This document shows positions 62,480-64,000 of a stretch of DNA of 64,000 nucleotides, in pieces. Origin of the DNA: Lacimicrobium sp. SS2-24. Its GTDB lineage: Bacteria > Pseudomonadota > Gammaproteobacteria > Enterobacterales > Alteromonadaceae. The stretch is taken from NCBI RefSeq assembly GCF_002201535.1, contig NZ_NIWW01000007.1, forward strand, positions 124,001 to 188,000, written 5' to 3'. A program made the position numbers and the translations under genes. The notes under the pieces are model-generated. The model did not search any database and was not told the DNA's origin. It saw only the letters and a program-made list of their open reading frames with translations. The stretch's first letter is position 1; every line of letters begins with the position of its first letter.

Positions 62480-63625
62480 ATGATATCTACACCTAAATTG
62501 GCGGTTCCGCGTTTAATTTTGTGGTTGGCACTATTATTAGGGTTGAGTACTTCAGTCTTTGCCGAAAGCGCTGCTCAACCAGGTACGCCTACGTTTCATC
62601 GAACTGGGGCTGAACCCATGTTTGATTTTGGTGGTGTCCAAGCGGATATGCAAAGTCAACCAACACGTGTGTTAGTGTTGGGAACTGAACATCTTAACCA
62701 AATGGAGGAAGGGAGTTTTGAGGCTAGCCATCTTTCTGACGTACTAGATCGTCTGGAACGATTTGAACCTCATTTTATTGCGATTGAAGCTATCAATGGA
62801 AGGACATGTGACGAAATTCAGCGTTATGCGTCGTTATATCCAGACGTCCAAAACTACTGTTCAGACACGAGCGAAGCACTGGAAGCCCTGGGCATGACGC
62901 GTCCAGAAGCTGCTGCGGCGGTTGAACATACTCTGGATAAATGGCCAAGTGAGCCCACAGCATCAGACCGTCGTCACTTAGCGATGTTGCTTTTTGCGGC
63001 AGGAGAGACTTGGTCAGCGGTTTTGCAATGGTCAAAGCTAGAAGAATCAGAAAGGATAGCCAGGGATGGAGTTTCAGAAACAGTAGCTGCTCATCTAAGT
63101 CGTGGGCTGAATTCGAAGAATGAGAACAACCTTATTGGTATCGAAATAGCTCGTCGTCTTGGTCTCGAAACACTGATTCTTATGGACGATCATTCTGCAG
63201 ATTACATTTATCTTAAATCACCAGATTCGCTCCTCAAAACGGTACAATCTGTTTGGAAAACAGAACATCCAAATCAGGAAAAAGTTAAATCAGAATTGGA
63301 ACAAATGTTAGGTTCACCCAAGCAAATGCTAAAAAGGTATATTTACCTCAATTCGAAAGATTACCAGCGCTATGCAATCGAGAACGACTTTGGTTTAGCC
63401 ACATCATTTCCCGATGATGATGGTGTTGCTAGACAATACGTCGCATGGTGGCAAGTTAGGGGGTTAAGGATGGTAGCTAATGTCCTTGAGGGAAGCGCAA
63501 ACTATCCGGGAGCCAGGGTATTGGTAATAGTAGGTGCCACCCACAAGTCCTATTTTGATTCGTATTTAGATCAAATGCATGATGTTGAGCTTGTGAGTGT
63601 AAAAAAGGTACTTCGAGATGAGTAG
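62480..63625 (+). CDS. DUF5694 family exported protein
   Basis: 381 aa with a signal peptide (LILWLALLLGLSTSVFA). The mature part has the DUF5694 pattern: TRVLVLGTEHLNQ near residue 50, then FEPHFIAIEAINGRTCDEI near 92, and a C-terminal ARVLVIVGATHKSYFDSYLDQ. The VLxLGTxH...IxxE...VGxxH layout recalls the TraB/EreA-type hydrolase-like superfamily, but no activity is established. Base composition is visibly more A+T-rich than the neighbours. It is the only gene between two 103-bp direct repeats, which suggests it arrived as a unit. Confidence 0.75.
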   Translation: MISTPKLAVPRLILWLALLLGLSTSVFAESAAQPGTPTFHRTGAEPMFDFGGVQADMQSQPTRVLVLGTEHLNQMEEGSFEASHLSDVLDRLERFEPHFIAIEAINGRTCDEIQRYASLYPDVQNYCSDTSEALEALGMTRPEAAAAVEHTLDKWPSEPTASDRRHLAMLLFAAGETWSAVLQWSKLEESERIARDGVSETVAAHLSRGLNSKNENNLIGIEIARRLGLETLILMDDHSADYIYLKSPDSLLKTVQSVWKTEHPNQEKVKSELEQMLGSPKQMLKRYIYLNSKDYQRYAIENDFGLATSFPDDDGVARQYVAWWQVRGLRMVANVLEGSANYPGARVLVIVGATHKSYFDSYLDQMHDVELVSVKKVLRDE

Positions 63626-63981
63626 TTGATGATACTTTAATCTTTTTGATGAGTTCGTTTAGTGACCCCTAACACAATTGAGAGGGCGAAATGCTGATGT
63701 GTTTGCGCCCATCGCGATGATTGCTTTTCACAGCATGCTCATCAACGCTTGTATCAGCAATATAGCGGCAAAAAGACCGAATACACCTCCAATCAACAAT
63801 AGATGGCAATCTGAATGAATTGGCCGCTCAATACCTTGTTAATTAGGGGGTTGTTGCGTTTATTTACACTTTTCGCGCCCTTTCTGATGGCCAGATATCG
63901 GCCCGGGCGATAGGATAATGTAAACATATTGTTAAGCTGACAATGTTGTACCCCTGTTTTTCATTTGAATCAGGACGGCCT
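63626..63981. other. 356-bp gap after the DUF5694 gene
   Basis: It contains an A+T-rich trailer, then the right copy of the 103-bp repeat (63706-63808), then about 170 bp that presumably is the original downstream flank of the P-loop gene and the promoter of the next gene. No further gene is visible. Confidence 0.6.
63706..63808 (+). repeat. 103-bp direct repeat, right copy
   Basis: Copy of 62185-62287 with one substitution. It is not part of an open gene here. An ATGCTGAT at 63691-63698 lies a little upstream, echoing ATGCTGAT at 62159-62166, so the original duplication may have been about 25 bp longer and then altered. Confidence 0.95.
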
Positions 63982-64000
63982 ATGAAGAATAAAAAGCCTG
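63982..64000 (+). CDS. Start of a gene running off the window (partial)
   Basis: AGGA six bases before an ATG at 63982 begins MKNKKP and runs to the window edge. Only six codons are visible, so nothing can be said of its function. Confidence 0.45.

Noticed and set aside
63640-63860. Integron cassette with an attC site after the DUF5694 gene
   Set aside because: There are CTAAC- and GTTA-like bits, but no paired core sites and no extended attC stem; the repeat is the 3' end of a chromosomal gene instead.
1-64000. CRISPR arrays, prophage, insertion sequences or rRNA
   Set aside because: No regularly spaced repeats, transposase, integrase, phage structural genes or rRNA segments were found on either strand.

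Overview
The window is chromosomal DNA from a marine-type gammaproteobacterium, most likely of the Alteromonadales (Alteromonas/Lacimicrobium/Aestuariibacter-like). The evidence is the ubiB-ubiJ-ubiE order, prlC, the gpmI-envC-yibQ and yibN-grxC-secB-gpsA blocks, an ArgH-ArgA (GNAT) fusion, the mrcA | pilMNOPQ-aroK-aroB-damX-dam block, MaoP (DUF413) together with Dam, and a large TonB-dependent receptor next to a TPR-sulfotransferase. Most of it is housekeeping sequence. Genus is inferred from gene content only.

Layout. 1-4.3 kb: the 3' end of an unknown gene, ubiquinone genes ubiB, ubiJ, ubiE, and a Tag-like glycosylase. 4.4-9.3 kb: oligopeptidase A, a small heat-shock protein, glutathione reductase and a GNAT enzyme. 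9.5-13.8 kb: a SIMPL protein, a PhoD-like phosphatase, a phytase-like exported protein and a DUF3718 protein. 14.2-19.4 kb: a chemoreceptor, ilvIH and maoP. 19.5-24.1 kb: a hot-dog protein, a TPR-sulfotransferase and a TonB-dependent receptor. 24.6-29.6 kb: two identical tRNA-Gly(GCC) genes beside orn, then rsgA, psd, an EamA transporter, a glycerophosphodiesterase and a MerC-like membrane protein under a Zur-type operator. 29.7-38.5 kb: yibQ-envC-gpmI, yibN-grxC-secB-gpsA, trmL, fieF, pldB, mgsA. 38.5-46.7 kb: hxpB, argE, and the divergent argCBFGH(A) operon. 46.7-58.1 kb: mrcA, pilMNOPQ, aroKB, damX, dam. 58.2-64 kb: a looser region with an HlyIII protein, an orphan pilin, small proteins, a kinase-like P-loop protein and a DUF5694 protein.

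The strongest unexpected signal is upstream of argC. After a paired ArgR operator comes an 18-codon leader ORF ending in three consecutive arginine codons. It is followed by mutually exclusive hairpins and a strong intrinsic terminator just before argC. This reads as a classical transcription attenuator for arginine biosynthesis, layered on ArgR repression.

The second signal is a 103-bp direct repeat (one mismatch) that copies the 3' end and stop codon of the P-loop gene and brackets the single DUF5694 gene, like the footprint of a tiny integrated element. The third is a near-perfect Zur palindrome overlapping the -10 box of the MerC-like gene. A degenerate palindromic intergenic repeat occurs at two distant sites.
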